Positions 1 through 9,733 of a DNA stretch of 60,485 bases are shown here, piece by piece. Every line of letters starts with the position of its first letter. The first letter of the stretch is position 1. The DNA is taken from the NCBI GenBank assembly GCA_017847725.1, contig JAGAXW010000001.1, positions 1-60,485 on the forward strand, written 5' to 3'. The stretch comes from Prevotella sp. (GTDB lineage Bacteria > Bacteroidota > Bacteroidia > Bacteroidales > Bacteroidaceae). A program made the position numbers and the translations under genes. The notes under the pieces were generated by a model that made no database searches, was not told the DNA's origin, and was given only the letters and a program-made list of their open reading frames with translations.

Positions 1-77
1 AAAAATTCGCAGAACAATTCTCTGACGAATGGCCTGTGAAACTGCTGAATGATGGTGATAGCGTTTCCGCACTCTAA
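1..77 (+). CDS. 3' end of an unrecognised gene (partial)
   Basis: An open frame enters from the left edge (first full codon at base 3) and stops with TAA at 75-77, giving about 24 residues ending in DEWPVKLLNDGDSVSAL. I do not recognise the family. It lies 14 bases before the next ATG on the same strand, so it may be cotranscribed with the metallophosphoesterase. The frame is inferred only from the absence of stops; the other two frames are closed by TGA. Confidence 0.4.
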   Translation, partial: KFAEQFSDEWPVKLLNDGDSVSAL

Positions 78-91
78 TTGGATATTTATAC

Positions 92-658
92 ATGAAAATA
101 TTGCACCTCTCGGACACTCATGGCTTACATCACCGCATAAAGGACTTACCCAATGCTGATGTCATCGTTCATAGCGGTGACATCAGCAATAATGGTACAG
201 AGAGTGAAGTTCTCGATTTTCTGAATTGGTATATTAAATTGCCTTATGCACATAAGATATTCGTTACTGGCAATCACGATCTTTGTCTTTGGGAGGCAGA
301 GGGAATAGAGGATTTGCCTAATAACATATATTTCCTCCAAGATTCAGGTGTTGAGATTGATGGAATCAAGTTTTATGGGATAGCCTATAACCACCCAGAA
401 ACCTTGATACCATTTGGCACTGACATCGTTGTTACCCATGAGCCGCCTGTTATGATTCTTGACGAGTCGGTAGGCATCCATTGGGGTAATGTCCCATTAA
501 GAAACCGCATCATGGAGGTCAAGCCTCGTTATCACCTTTTTGGTCATTCTCATGGTGGCTATGGAACTGTTAAGCAGGACAACATTGTGTATTCCAATGC
601 TGCCCTGCTCGATGACATGAATCGCCTTGTTAGAAAACCAAGATTGTTCTTGGTATAG
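92..658 (+). CDS. Small calcineurin-like metallophosphoesterase
   Basis: 188-residue soluble protein with the five signature blocks of the calcineurin-like metallophosphoesterase fold, in order: DTH near residue 8, GDISNNG near 29, GNHD near 61, THEPP near 115 and GHSHGG near 151. These residues normally bind two metal ions and hydrolyse phosphomono- or diesters. The substrate cannot be told from sequence; short stand-alone members are often annotated only as metallophosphatases. No signal peptide, so cytoplasmic. It is clearly AT-richer than the housekeeping genes that follow, which suggests an accessory gene. The start ATG at 92 is the first in frame. Confidence 0.85.
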   Translation: MKILHLSDTHGLHHRIKDLPNADVIVHSGDISNNGTESEVLDFLNWYIKLPYAHKIFVTGNHDLCLWEAEGIEDLPNNIYFLQDSGVEIDGIKFYGIAYNHPETLIPFGTDIVVTHEPPVMILDESVGIHWGNVPLRNRIMEVKPRYHLFGHSHGGYGTVKQDNIVYSNAALLDDMNRLVRKPRLFLV

Positions 659-947
659 ATGCCAAAGAATCCACCGTTAATCGTATTCTATTTTCCTATC
701 GCGAAAGTCGTACAACTTTTGCTCCAGACTATATAATATTGCGCCGAACTTGTACAACTATTCTGCGCGCCCGCTTATTTTCCAATTGTGACATTGTCAC
801 AAACTGGGCTAAGAACTGCATAACATACTGATATCAGCATCATTACGAAGATTCTTTAAATGTCACAACTGCTGAATTTGACAGGCAGCAAAGGATCGCC
901 GACCTTTGCTGCCCCCAAAAAAATGATGAACTATGGGGATAGATTTC
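659..947. other. Non-coding gap with several inverted repeats
   Basis: 289 bases without a supportable gene between the metallophosphoesterase and the 3' end of engB. Visible structure: a perfect 7-3-7 inverted repeat TTGTGAC-ATT-GTCACAA at 786-802; a second TGTCACAA copy at 861-868; a perfect palindrome CTGATATCAG at 828-837; and an 11-base-pair stem GGCAGCAAAGG / CCTTTGCTGCC at 884-894 and 903-913. The last stem has no U-tract on either strand, so it is not a standard terminator. The region also marks a change from AT-rich to GC-richer sequence. Confidence 0.6.
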
Positions 948-1553
948 TTACACCTCGCTCAGCGACCGGTTAATCTGGTCGATATAGTCCAACACGGCAT
1001 CGCGGCCGTCTTTCTTCTCGGCCGAAGTAAGGAACATGGGGGGCAGCTCTTCCCACGTCTCTGACAACTTGCGGCAATAGGCGTCCATGGCCTGCCGACA
1101 CTTGTTGGGCGTCAGCTTGTCGGCCTTGGTGAAGACGAGGGAGAACGGTATGCCCGACAAGCCCAGCCACTCGATGAACTCAAGGTCAATCTTCTGCGGT
1201 TCCAGACGGATGTCGACCAACACGAAGACATTGACGAGCTGTTCGCGCTGAAGGATGTAGCCGCGTATCATCTGGTCGAGCCTGTCGACCTCCTTCTTCG
1301 AACGCTTGGCAAAGCCATAGCCGGGCAGGTCGACAAGATACCACTCACGATTAATGAGAAAATGATTGATAAGCAACGTCTTGCCCGGCGTCGACGAGGT
1401 CTTGGCCAGTTTGCGGTTGTTGGTCAGCATATTAATCAGACTCGACTTGCCCACATTCGAGCGTCCTATAAAAGCATACTCCGGCTTCGTGTCCTGCGGA
1501 CACATCGAGACCATGGGAGCAGACAACGTAAATTCGGCTTGCTTGATATCCAT
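948..1553 (-). CDS. engB: Ribosome biogenesis GTPase EngB/YsxC (YihA)
   Basis: 201-residue TRAFAC-class GTPase needed for assembly of the large ribosomal subunit. GTP-binding motifs are in order: P-loop GRSNVGKSS at about 30-38, the switch I threonine in SSTPGKT, G3 DLPGYGFA, G4 TKADKL and G5 TSAEKKDG. The chosen start MDIKQAEF at 1553 matches the usual short N-terminus. The frame stays open upstream to 1676, but the extension is lysine and phenylalanine rich and runs through the promoter region, so it is not credible. Transcribed divergently from rho. Confidence 0.93.
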   Translation of the reverse strand: MDIKQAEFTLSAPMVSMCPQDTKPEYAFIGRSNVGKSSLINMLTNNRKLAKTSSTPGKTLLINHFLINREWYLVDLPGYGFAKRSKKEVDRLDQMIRGYILQREQLVNVFVLVDIRLEPQKIDLEFIEWLGLSGIPFSLVFTKADKLTPNKCRQAMDAYCRKLSETWEELPPMFLTSAEKKDGRDAVLDYIDQINRSLSEV

Positions 1554-1577
1554 ACTGTAACATTTGGTTCGGGGGCG

Positions 1578-1585
1578 CAAAGATA
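1578..1585 (-). promoter_or_regulatory. Candidate -7 box for engB
   Basis: The minus strand reads TATCTTTG here, a full match to the Bacteroidota -7 consensus TAnnTTTG, ending 24 bases before the engB ATG. I see no TTTG at the preferred 19-base spacing upstream. Confidence 0.45.
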
Positions 1586-1605
1586 CAAAAAAAAAACAAA
1601 AAAAC

Positions 1606-1636
1606 TTTGGCAATCCAGAAATATTGCGTATCTTTG
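1606..1636 (+). promoter_or_regulatory. Promoter of rho
   Basis: TTTG at 1606-1609, exactly 19 bases, then TATCTTTG at 1629-1636. This is an ideal match to the Bacteroidota primary sigma factor consensus. Transcription would begin near 1640, giving a leader of about 114 bases. Confidence 0.75.
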
Positions 1637-1639
1637 CAT

Positions 1640-1753
1640 CCAAATTCTGAAAAATGTGTTTCCATCCGTGAAACATTTATTTCCAAAAATAACATAGCAC
1701 GAAGATTCCGCATAGAGGAATTTTTCATATATCAACGAATTACTGTATACTAT
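1640..1753 (+). promoter_or_regulatory. Structured 5' leader of rho
   Basis: Long leader holding two possible hairpins. The first pairs AAAT/GTTTC (1652-1662) with GAAACATTT (1670-1678) around a two-base bulge. The second pairs AGATTCC (1703-1709) with GGAATTT (1717-1723) and runs directly into TTC, resembling a weak attenuator. Rho autoregulation through its leader is known in E. coli; applying that here is inference. Confidence 0.35.
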
Positions 1754-3664
1754 ATGTACACGAAAGAAGAACTGGAAAAGCTTCCTATCCCCGAACTGAT
1801 GGAGATAGCTGGCGAATTAGGCGTGAAGGTGTCGCAAAGCGACGAACTGGAGTCGGTGGTCTACGCCATACTCGACAAAGCCGCAGAGGACTCGGCCGCC
1901 GGCGTAGCCGAACCCAAGCGCAAGCGCACACGCATTGCCAAAAAAGATACGAATAAGGTGTATACCGTCAATGGCAGCGACGGGGAGAACCTTGATGCCA
2001 AGGCCACCAAGAAAAAGAGCGCCAAAAAGCCATCACTCGACTCGCTGCTGGCCGAGCAGGCCGCTGCCGAAGTGGCCGAACCTGCTGGGGAGGACAGCCA
2101 GGCCGCTGCCAGCGAAGAGAAGCCCGCTCCAAAGAAGCGCGGACGCAAGCCAAAGAAAGAGACGGAAGACGCTGCGCCACAGGAGACTGCAGAGCAGCCT
2201 GTCGCCGACGAGATGCAGGCAGAGCCTGCAGACAACCAGCACGAGGCAGAGAGCGCTCCTGAAGCTGAAGCAGAAGCCGACGACAATGCCATCAGCCTGC
2301 TGCAGGAGAAAATGGAACAACAGGCTGGCACCGATTACCCCGCTACTCCAGATGGTGTCTGGGAGGGTGATCCGGGCGACGGCACTGACTTCATCCCCGT
2401 CGTCGACCTGCCTATCGAGGACCAGGCGGCCATCCCCACCCTCGACATGTTCGACCGGCCCACTGTTCAACAGCCACAGGAGATGCTGCCCGCCGTCGAG
2501 CATCCGACAACTGGCAGTCAGCGCCATACAGACAGGTTTGACTTTGAAAACCTGATTACTGGCAACGGTGTGCTCGAGATACTGCAGGACGGCTATGGAT
2601 TCCTGCGTTCCAGCGACTACAACTACCTCTCCTCGCCAGACGACATCTACGTGTCGCCACAACAAATCAAGAAGTGGAGCCTCAAAACGGGTGATGTCGT
2701 CGACTGCACCGTACGCCCGCCACACGACAACGAGAAATACTTTGCGCTCAGTGATGTCAAGACCATCAACGGCCGACAGCCTCAGGAAGTTCGCGACCGT
2801 GTATCGTTCGAACACCTTACACCGCTCTTCCCCGAGGAGAAGTTCACACTCTGCAACGACCCTGCCACCACCAATCCCTCTGTACGCATCGTCGACCTCT
2901 TCTCGCCTATCGGCAAAGGCCAGCGTGCACTCATTGTAGCACAGCCAAAGACGGGTAAGACACTCCTCATGAAGGATATTGCCAACGCCATCGCTGCCAA
3001 CCACCCCGAGGCCTACATCATGATGTTGCTCATCGACGAGCGACCCGAAGAGGTCACCGACATGGCACGCACCGTCAATGCCGAGGTCATCGCCTCAACA
3101 TTCGACGAGCCTGCCGACCGTCACGTCAAGATTGCCGGAATCGTTCTCGAAAAGGCAAAGCGCATGGTGGAGTGCGGCCACGATGTCGTCATCTTCCTCG
3201 ACTCTATCACACGCCTGGCACGTGCCTACAACACCGTCAGCCCTGCCTCTGGAAAAGTGCTCACGGGTGGTGTCGATGCCAATGCACTACAGAAGCCCAA
3301 GCGCTTTTTCGGTGCTGCCCGTAACATCGAGGGCGGCGGCTCACTGACCATCATCGCCACAGCGCTGACCGATACTGGGTCAAAAATGGACGAGGTGATT
3401 TTCGAGGAGTTCAAGGGTACCGGCAACTCCGAACTGCAGCTCGACCGAATGTTGGCCAACAAGCGCGTATTCCCTGCCGTCAACCTGGTTCAGTCGAGCA
3501 CACGCCGCGACGACCTGCTGCAAGACCAGACCACGCTGAACCGTATGTGGATTATTCGCAAGTTCATAGCAGAGATGACCCCCATCGAAGCAATGAACAC
3601 CGTACGCGACCGACTCGTGCAGACGCACTCCAACGAGGAGTTCCTGCTCTCAATGAACGGATAA
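1754..3664 (+). CDS. rho: Transcription termination factor Rho with long disordered insertion
   Basis: 636-residue hexameric RNA helicase that ends transcription. Order: SAP-like Rho N-domain (about 1-45, starting [15 protein letters not shown]); an insertion of roughly 210 residues rich in Ala, Glu, Pro and Lys with a [10 protein letters not shown] patch near 127-135 that resembles an AT-hook; the cold-shock RNA-binding domain from about 262 ([16 protein letters not shown]); and the RecA-like motor with Walker A PKTGKT near 398 and Walker [12 protein letters not shown]. coli Rho is 419 residues, so nearly all of the extra length is the insertion. Such insertions are typical of Bacteroidota, and in Bacteroides thetaiotaomicron the disordered region is reported to drive condensate formation. 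The start at 1754 keeps the N-domain intact; the open frame before it is leader. Confidence 0.97.
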   Translation: MYTKEELEKLPIPELMEIAGELGVKVSQSDELESVVYAILDKAAEDSAAGVAEPKRKRTRIAKKDTNKVYTVNGSDGENLDAKATKKKSAKKPSLDSLLAEQAAAEVAEPAGEDSQAAASEEKPAPKKRGRKPKKETEDAAPQETAEQPVADEMQAEPADNQHEAESAPEAEAEADDNAISLLQEKMEQQAGTDYPATPDGVWEGDPGDGTDFIPVVDLPIEDQAAIPTLDMFDRPTVQQPQEMLPAVEHPTTGSQRHTDRFDFENLITGNGVLEILQDGYGFLRSSDYNYLSSPDDIYVSPQQIKKWSLKTGDVVDCTVRPPHDNEKYFALSDVKTINGRQPQEVRDRVSFEHLTPLFPEEKFTLCNDPATTNPSVRIVDLFSPIGKGQRALIVAQPKTGKTLLMKDIANAIAANHPEAYIMMLLIDERPEEVTDMARTVNAEVIASTFDEPADRHVKIAGIVLEKAKRMVECGHDVVIFLDSITRLARAYNTVSPASGKVLTGGVDANALQKPKRFFGAARNIEGGGSLTIIATALTDTGSKMDEVIFEEFKGTGNSELQLDRMLANKRVFPAVNLVQSSTRRDDLLQDQTTLNRMWIIRKFIAEMTPIEAMNTVRDRLVQTHSNEEFLLSMNG

Positions 3665-3682
3665 GCCTGCCAACTGGTCGAC

Positions 3683-4303
3683 ATGGAACAAATACTGAAA
3701 TATTTCCCCAACCTGAGCGTCAAGCAGCAGCAACAATTCGCTGCGCTTGACGCTTTGTATCGTGAGTGGAACGCCAAAATCAACGTCATATCACGCAAGG
3801 ACATCGACAATCTCTACGAGCATCATGTGCTCCACTCTTTGGCCATCGCACACATGATACGCTTCCGCCCCGACACACGCATCCTTGACTTTGGAACAGG
3901 TGGCGGATTTCCCGGCATACCCCTTGCCATCCTCTTCCCTGAATGTCACTTCAAACTTATTGACGGAACTGGCAAGAAAATCCGTGTTGCACAAGCCGTA
4001 TGCGACGCCATCGAACTCACCAACTGCCATCCCGAACATCTGCGTGGGGAGGAGGAGAAAGGGCGTTATGATTTTGTTGTCAGTCGTGCCGTCATGCCCC
4101 TGCCTGACCTTGCCAAAATGGTACGCAAGAACATGGCCCGCCAAAGCCATAATGCCCTGCCCAACGGCATTATATGTCTCAAGGGAGGCGAACTGGAGGG
4201 GGAATTGCAGCCCTTCCGCCACATTGCTGAATCAGCGGAAATCAGTACATGGTTCAGCGAAGAATGGTTTGACAAGAAGTATGTTGTATATCTGCCCATG
4301 TAG
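3683..4303 (+). CDS. rsmG: 16S rRNA (guanine527-N7)-methyltransferase RsmG
   Basis: 206-residue Rossmann methyltransferase that modifies G527 of 16S rRNA using S-adenosylmethionine; formerly gidB. The SAM-binding loop DFGTGGGFPGIP lies near residues 69-80, followed by DGTGKKIRVAQ and the VVSRAVMPL motif. Length matches the family. It follows rho by 18 bases on the same strand and could share its transcript. It ends in KKYVVYLPM, close to the usual C-terminus, and is followed in the same frame by the tail of an unrelated exonuclease. Confidence 0.95.
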   Translation: MEQILKYFPNLSVKQQQQFAALDALYREWNAKINVISRKDIDNLYEHHVLHSLAIAHMIRFRPDTRILDFGTGGGFPGIPLAILFPECHFKLIDGTGKKIRVAQAVCDAIELTNCHPEHLRGEEEKGRYDFVVSRAVMPLPDLAKMVRKNMARQSHNALPNGIICLKGGELEGELQPFRHIAESAEISTWFSEEWFDKKYVVYLPM

Positions 4304-4384
4304 CAACCATATCAGCTGGAGCACCACCACAACGCTCTTGCCGACACAGAAGCCTGCGCCTGGATTGCCAAGGCGATTCTTTAA
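4304..4384 (+). pseudogene. 3' remnant of a DnaQ-like 3'-5' exonuclease gene
   Basis: Directly after the rsmG TAG, in the same frame, 26 codons read QPYQLEHHHNALADTEACA and then WIAKAIL before TAA. HHHNALADTEACA matches the last exonuclease motif (HxALxDAxA) and extreme C-terminus of DEDDh exonucleases of the DNA polymerase III epsilon type found in Bacteroidales. The other catalytic motifs are absent and there is no start codon, so this is a remnant. The assignment rests on motif memory and was not searched. Confidence 0.6.
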
Positions 4385-4402
4385 CAAGGCAACTCCTAAT
4401 TG

Positions 4403-5050
4403 CTATCTACGCAAATACGGATTGTACTGCAGCTCTTCGGAAATAGTGCTCTGTGGTCCATGCCCTGAATAGACAACAGTGTCAGGAGGGAGCTGGGCAA
4501 TAACACCGCTAAGACTACGCTCCATCTCCGACCAGTCGCCTTCGGCAAAATCCGTGCGGCCTATGCTCATGCGGAAGAGTGTATCGCCAGTAAAGACGAC
4601 ATGCTCGTCGGCACAGTAGAAGAGGCATGAGCCGTGAGTATGCCCTGGTGTCTGGAGAACGGTGAACGAGTGGTTTCCAAACGTCACAATATCGCCATCG
4701 GAAAGCAGTCGGCCTGTGGGTGCCTGCTGCTCACTGAGCTGCAGGCCAAAGAGTTCTGCGGCCTGCCGGGCCAGATGCTCGACAAGTTCCTGGTCGGCAG
4801 TACAAATCTCGACGGCTAAATTATAGCGACTGTAAATATGACTGTTGGCAAAGTTGTGGTCAAGGTGACCATGAGTGGCCAGCAGATGGACCGGAGACAG
4901 CCGCTGTTGCTGTATATAGCCGTCAATGGCATCAAGTTCCTCGTCATAATAGGCGCCACCATCGATAATGACACACTGAGACGTGTCGTCACTGACGACA
5001 TAGCAGTTTTCCTGCAGAGGGTTGCACATGAAGCGTTTGATGGTCAGCAT
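4403..5050 (-). CDS. Metallo-beta-lactamase-fold hydrolase (glyoxalase II-like)
   Basis: 215-residue single-domain MBL protein. The metal-binding THGHLDH motif is near residue 59, with further ligands in TPGHTHGS, FTGDTLF and SGHGPQS. The short form without the C-terminal helical domain of classical glyoxalase II fits the YcbL/GloC-type hydrolases that cleave S-lactoylglutathione or related thioesters; the true substrate is unknown. Cytoplasmic. It begins 18 bases after the GHL10 gene and is probably the last gene of the smpB-metH operon. It converges on rsmG and the exonuclease remnant. Confidence 0.85.
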   Translation of the reverse strand: MLTIKRFMCNPLQENCYVVSDDTSQCVIIDGGAYYDEELDAIDGYIQQQRLSPVHLLATHGHLDHNFANSHIYSRYNLAVEICTADQELVEHLARQAAELFGLQLSEQQAPTGRLLSDGDIVTFGNHSFTVLQTPGHTHGSCLFYCADEHVVFTGDTLFRMSIGRTDFAEGDWSEMERSLSGVIAQLPPDTVVYSGHGPQSTISEELQYNPYLRR

Positions 5051-5068
5051 AGTATCGAGGATATCAGA

Positions 5069-6553
5069 TTAGTATTTCACCTTTTTCTTAGCCATCTTGC
5101 TCTCACCGTCAATACGGTTAAGAGCGGTAACGACATAGACGAAACGACTGCGGGGCTCAGCCGGTGGCAGTTCGTAATGGTTTTCTCGCGTAATCGTCAC
5201 AAGATGAGAAGCATCGTTGATGTTTATACGCTCGCCTTTCACAAAGCGGTAGACGGCATAGTGGGTGGCTTCCGTATCCCATCGGCGACTTTTGGGAGCC
5301 GTCCAAAAGAGGACACGCTGCCCATCGACATCGATGAGTTTCAACTTGCGCACCTTGGATGGAGCCTTGCTCTTCAGTCGTGAGAGTTGAGGCTGCAGGG
5401 CCGGATAGCGCCAGTAGTAGGAACGCAGTGAAGTTCCGTAATTGCCGACATTGTCGACTGCTGCCTTGGCATACCACAGGACTGTACCCTTGACATTGGG
5501 CATCTGAGCATGGAGCGTCATCTTGGCATGCAACTGGTGACGACTGCTATTGTAGGGGTCGGCATGTTTCACAGTACGCTCGATATCCTCTCCTATGTAG
5601 AGAGGCACCTGCGAGCAATGCTTGTTCCACCAGCGTATCAGCTCGTCATAATCGGCTACCTTGTGGCCTATCTCCCAATAAAGCTGGGGTACACAATAGT
5701 CTATCCATCCGTTGTTAGCCCACAGCAGTACGTCGGCATACAGGTCGTCATAGTTCTGCAAGCCGTTGGTGTTACTGCCGTTGGGGTCGTTCTTACGGTT
5801 GCGATAGATGCCAAATGGCGACACGCCAAACTTAACCCACGGTTTGGTCTGACGGATGGTCTGTGCCAATTGCTCTATGAAGAGGTTGACATTGTAGCGT
5901 CGCCAGTCACCACGATCACGGATGCCGTTGTGGTTGGCCAGATAGGAGGCATCGTCAGGGATAGGCACGCCTGGGACTGGGTAGGGATAGAAATAGTCGT
6001 CAATATGCAACCCATCGACATCGTAGCGTGACACGATGTCTTTAACCACATCACAGATGTAACGTCGGTTCTCTTCAAGCCCTGGGTTGAGCAACTTCAA
6101 TCCATCGTAGTCGAAACAACGTTCGGGATGCTGCACAGTGACATGCTGGGAGGCATTGGAATGAGCCACCTTGGTCTTGGCACGATAGGGATTAATCCAT
6201 GCATGGAGTTCCATGCCGCGACGATGGCATTGTTCTATCATCCAAGCCAATGGATCCCAATAAGGGTGCGGTGCCCTGCCCTGCTCGCCGGTTAGATAAT
6301 AGCTCCATGGCTCAATTCTGCTCTCGTAAAGAGCATCACATTCGGGCCGTACCTGAAAAATAATAGCATTACAACCGTCTTGCTTCAACTCGTCTAACTG
6401 ATACATCAGTGTCTGCTGCATAGCTGCTGTACCAATTCCGCGAAACTGGCCGTTGACACACTGAATCCAAGCACCGCGGAACTCACGCTTCTGTTGGGCG
6501 GATAGGCTGATGGCAATGACCAGCAACAATAATAAAAACTTTATTCGTTCCAT
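5069..6553 (-). CDS. Exported GHL10-family glycosyl hydrolase-like protein
   Basis: 494 residues. An N-terminal signal peptide (hydrophobic stretch about 5-18, cut near SLSAQ-QKR) is followed by the GHL10 (DUF187, YngK-type) barrel: EFRGAWIQCVNGQF, IFQVRPECDALY, WINPYRAK, DGLHIDDYFYPYP and GVSPFGIYRNR are all present. A C-terminal fibronectin-like region covers about 400-494. The family is related to TIM-barrel glycoside hydrolases and is thought to act on cell-wall or extracellular polysaccharide, but activities are poorly defined. Its ATG lies inside the last codons of metH (13-base overlap), so translation is probably coupled. Confidence 0.85.
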   Translation of the reverse strand: MERIKFLLLLLVIAISLSAQQKREFRGAWIQCVNGQFRGIGTAAMQQTLMYQLDELKQDGCNAIIFQVRPECDALYESRIEPWSYYLTGEQGRAPHPYWDPLAWMIEQCHRRGMELHAWINPYRAKTKVAHSNASQHVTVQHPERCFDYDGLKLLNPGLEENRRYICDVVKDIVSRYDVDGLHIDDYFYPYPVPGVPIPDDASYLANHNGIRDRGDWRRYNVNLFIEQLAQTIRQTKPWVKFGVSPFGIYRNRKNDPNGSNTNGLQNYDDLYADVLLWANNGWIDYCVPQLYWEIGHKVADYDELIRWWNKHCSQVPLYIGEDIERTVKHADPYNSSRHQLHAKMTLHAQMPNVKGTVLWYAKAAVDNVGNYGTSLRSYYWRYPALQPQLSRLKSKAPSKVRKLKLIDVDGQRVLFWTAPKSRRWDTEATHYAVYRFVKGERININDASHLVTITRENHYELPPAEPRSRFVYVVTALNRIDGESKMAKKKVKY

Positions 6554-9240
6554 ATCTTTAATTTCTTTTTTCTTGCTTCTTCAAGGGGGAGGAGTTGCTG
6601 CTGCTCCTGCTGATAGTCATCACGCAGCTGCTGATACTTGACGTCCAGCTCGTGCTCTATCTGTTGCGCACTGTCTTCCATCAGACGGGCTGCTACAAGA
6701 GCATTCTGAGAGGCATCTTTCATCCATACCACTGGACCGCCATAGACAGGAGCTATCTTCAAGGCAACGTGCAGCTCACTGGTGGTCGCACCACCTATCA
6801 TTATAGGAATATTCAGTCCTGCCCGCTCCAACTCCTTGGCCACATTGACCATTTCCTCCAACGACGGGGTGATAAGGCCCGATAAACCTATCATGTCAAC
6901 CTTCTCTTCGACGGCCTTGCGCACTATCTGCTCGGCAGGCACCATCACACCCATGTCGATGACCTCATAATTGTTGCAGGACATGATGACACTGACGATG
7001 TTCTTGCCAATATCATGAACGTCGCCCTTGACGGTCGCCAAAAGTATCTTACCGGCCTTGTGCACACCGTCTGAGCGTTCTGCTTCAATATAGGGTTGCA
7101 GTATCTGTACCGCTTGCTTCATGGTGCGTGCCGTCTTGACGACCTGCGGCAGAAACATCTTACCGGCTCCAAACAATTCGCCCACCTTATTCATACCTGC
7201 CATTAGCGGGCCTTCAATGATGCTAACAGCACGAGGATACTGCTGTAGCGCTTCTTGCAAGTCGGCAGCAAGATAGTCGCCAATGCCCTTGATAAGGGCC
7301 TGCTGCAGACGTTCGTCCACATTGGCGGGACGTGACTCAACGACTGGGGAGCTGTGCAGGGCAGAGGCTCCTTGAACATTCGCCTCGGCTGCCAACTCTG
7401 CTGCCAAGGCAATGAGACGCTCGCTGGCGTCACTGCGACGACAGAGTATTACGTCTTCGATAATCTCCAGGTGACGTGCAGGGATATCACTGTATGCAAC
7501 CTTTGCCGCAGGATTGACAATGCCAAAATCCATACCAGCCTGAATGGCATGATAGAGGAATACGGCATGCATCGCCTCGCGAATATAGTTGTTTCCTCTA
7601 AACGAGAATGACAGATTGCTGACGCCGCCACTGACATGCGCACCAGGCAAGTTCTGCCGAATCCACTGAGTTGCACGGATGAAGTCGAGCGCATAAGTGT
7701 CGTGCTCCTCCATTCCCGTGGCAACAGCCAACACGTTGGGATCGAAGATAATGTCAAGGGGATTCATGCCCACTTGTTCTGTAAGCAGGCGGTATGCGCG
7801 CGCAGCAATTGCGATACGTCGCTCGTATGAGGTAGCCTGTCCTTGCTCGTCAAAACACATAACGACAACAGCTGCGCCAAAACGCTTGACGTCACGGGCG
7901 TGTTGGAGGAACACCTCCTCGCCCTCTTTTAAGGAGATGCTGTTAACGATACTTTTACCTTGCAGGCATTTCAGACCACTGACGATGACATCCCAATCAC
8001 TGGAATCAATCATGACGGGCACTTTTATAATGTCCGGCTCGGTGGAAATCATATGAAGGAATCGCACCATTTCTGCACGGGCATCAAGCAGGCCATCATC
8101 CATATTGACGTCGAGCACCAAAGCCCCATCAGCCACCTGATGACGTGCTATGGCTACGGCTTCATCATACTGGTGCTCCTTGATAAGTCGTAAGAACTTA
8201 CGCGACCCGGCGACATTACACCGCTCGCCAACATTGACGAAATGCACCTCTTGGGTGACATCAAGCATATCCAGGCCACTCAGCCATAGCGTGGAAGAAA
8301 AATCAACCGGTTTGCGAGGAACGACATTCTCAACCAATGGAACATAGCGCTCTATAAAGTGCTCATCCGTACCACAGCATCCGCCAATAATATTAACCAG
8401 TTGCTCCTCTACCATCTGCCCCATTTGTGGAGCCATGCTCTCTGCTGTCTCGTCGTAAAGGCCCATGGCATTGGGTAGTCCTGCATTGGGATATGCACTA
8501 ACATAATAGGGTGACTTGTGGGCCAATTGCCGCAGAAAAGGTAGCATCTGGCGAGCACCAAACGAACAATTCAATCCCACAGAGAAAATGGGATAGGAAC
8601 TGATACTGGCCAGAAAAGCATCCAGTGTCTGACCACTTAATGTGCGACCAGCCAAGTCGCTCACCGTCACACTCAGCATAAGCGGTAAATCGACGGCATG
8701 CTGCTCCATGGCATGGAGCGAAGCATCTATGGCGACCTTGGCATTGAGAGTATCGAAGATGGTCTCTATCAGCAGTGCATCAACACCACCCTCTATCAAG
8801 GCATCTGCCTGTTCATAGTATGCTGCAAAAAGTTCGTCATAAGTCAGTTCGCGCAAAGCGGGATTGCTCACATCAGGCGACATAGAGCATGTCTTGTTGG
8901 TTGGCCCCATAGAGCCTGCTACGAAGCGAGGTTTTTCAGCACTGGAAAATTCATCGGCACAGCGGCGGGCAATACGGGCGCCCTCATAAGCCATAGAGCG
9001 TGCCTGACATTCCAAATGATAGTCGGCCTGCGAAATACGCTGTGCACTGAAGGTATTGGTGGTTATGATGTCTGCCCCCACAGCAAGATAGCGGCGGTGA
9101 ATGTCGGCTATGACATCGGGATGGGTTAGATTGAGTTCGTCAGAATTGCCTGTTTTCCCCATGATGTTACCTATCATGGTTCCCATGGCACCGTCAAGAA
9201 TGAGGATGCGCTGTTTAACAAGATCCCTGAGTGTCATCAT
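6541..9240 (-). CDS. metH: Cobalamin-dependent methionine synthase MetH, without the activation domain
   Basis: 899 residues. MetH transfers the methyl group of 5-methyltetrahydrofolate to homocysteine through cobalamin. Domains: homocysteine barrel 1-310 with zinc ligands Cys225, Cys288 and Cys289 (GLNCSFG, GGCCG); pterin-binding barrel about 330-590 ([13 protein letters not shown]); helical cap about 640-735; cobalamin-binding domain about 735-880 with DVHDIGK and the axial His742. E. coli MetH has 1227 residues; the missing part is the C-terminal SAM-binding reactivation domain. Bacteroidales enzymes are often this short, so the ending [16 protein letters not shown] is probably natural. 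Its ATG overlaps the smpB stop by 4 bases. Confidence 0.95.
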   Translation of the reverse strand: MMTLRDLVKQRILILDGAMGTMIGNIMGKTGNSDELNLTHPDVIADIHRRYLAVGADIITTNTFSAQRISQADYHLECQARSMAYEGARIARRCADEFSSAEKPRFVAGSMGPTNKTCSMSPDVSNPALRELTYDELFAAYYEQADALIEGGVDALLIETIFDTLNAKVAIDASLHAMEQHAVDLPLMLSVTVSDLAGRTLSGQTLDAFLASISSYPIFSVGLNCSFGARQMLPFLRQLAHKSPYYVSAYPNAGLPNAMGLYDETAESMAPQMGQMVEEQLVNIIGGCCGTDEHFIERYVPLVENVVPRKPVDFSSTLWLSGLDMLDVTQEVHFVNVGERCNVAGSRKFLRLIKEHQYDEAVAIARHQVADGALVLDVNMDDGLLDARAEMVRFLHMISTEPDIIKVPVMIDSSDWDVIVSGLKCLQGKSIVNSISLKEGEEVFLQHARDVKRFGAAVVVMCFDEQGQATSYERRIAIAARAYRLLTEQVGMNPLDIIFDPNVLAVATGMEEHDTYALDFIRATQWIRQNLPGAHVSGGVSNLSFSFRGNNYIREAMHAVFLYHAIQAGMDFGIVNPAAKVAYSDIPARHLEIIEDVILCRRSDASERLIALAAELAAEANVQGASALHSSPVVESRPANVDERLQQALIKGIGDYLAADLQEALQQYPRAVSIIEGPLMAGMNKVGELFGAGKMFLPQVVKTARTMKQAVQILQPYIEAERSDGVHKAGKILLATVKGDVHDIGKNIVSVIMSCNNYEVIDMGVMVPAEQIVRKAVEEKVDMIGLSGLITPSLEEMVNVAKELERAGLNIPIMIGGATTSELHVALKIAPVYGGPVVWMKDASQNALVAARLMEDSAQQIEHELDVKYQQLRDDYQQEQQQLLPLEEARKKKLKIWNE

Positions 9241-9719
9241 CTGTATACTTTCATGGCTCTGTCCATCTCTCTGCGGTCCTCTTTTTCCTTGAGAGTCTGT
9301 CGCTTGTCAAACTCCTTCTTTCCCTTGCATAGCGCAATATCCATCTTGGCTCGTCCCTTTGGGTCGATGAACACCAGCAAGGGCACTATCGTATAACCAG
9401 TCTGTTTGGTGGCCGAAGCAAGTTTCTGAATCTCACGCTTGGTGAGCAGCAACTTACGGTCTCGCTTCATTTCGTGGTTGTTATAAGAGCCATAGAAATA
9501 AGGCGACACACTCATACCCTTTACCCAAATCTCACCATTGTGGATGAAACAGTAGGTATCAACGAGGCTTGCCTTACCCATACGGATAGACTTGATTTCC
9601 GTACCAGTAAGCACAATGCCCGCAGTGAAGGTTTCAATAAAGAAATATTCAAACGAGGCCTTCTTGTTGCGTATGTTGACAGGACTTTTCTTCCTGATTA
9701 GTTCTTCTTCTTTATTCAC
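9237..9719 (-). CDS. smpB: SsrA-binding protein SmpB
   Basis: 160 residues. SmpB is the protein partner of tmRNA in rescue of stalled ribosomes. Recognised by [49 protein letters not shown], and the basic C-terminal tail [25 protein letters not shown] that enters the mRNA channel. The best start is GTG at 9719, giving the usual short charged N-terminus; no in-frame ATG precedes the conserved core. Its final bases overlap the metH ATG, so the two are likely translated together. Confidence 0.95.
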   Translation of the reverse strand: MNKEEELIRKKSPVNIRNKKASFEYFFIETFTAGIVLTGTEIKSIRMGKASLVDTYCFIHNGEIWVKGMSVSPYFYGSYNNHEMKRDRKLLLTKREIQKLASATKQTGYTIVPLLVFIDPKGRAKMDIALCKGKKEFDKRQTLKEKEDRREMDRAMKVYR

Positions 9720-9733
9720 GTATTTTATATCTC

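Noticed and set aside
884-913. 11-base-pair stem near engB as a terminator
   Set aside because: No U-tract follows on either strand; on the plus strand it is followed by CCCAAAAAAA. Kept only as an inverted repeat.
2033-3004. 323-codon antisense frame within rho
   Set aside because: It overlaps the disordered insertion and RNA-binding domain of Rho, whose codon composition leaves the opposite strand open.
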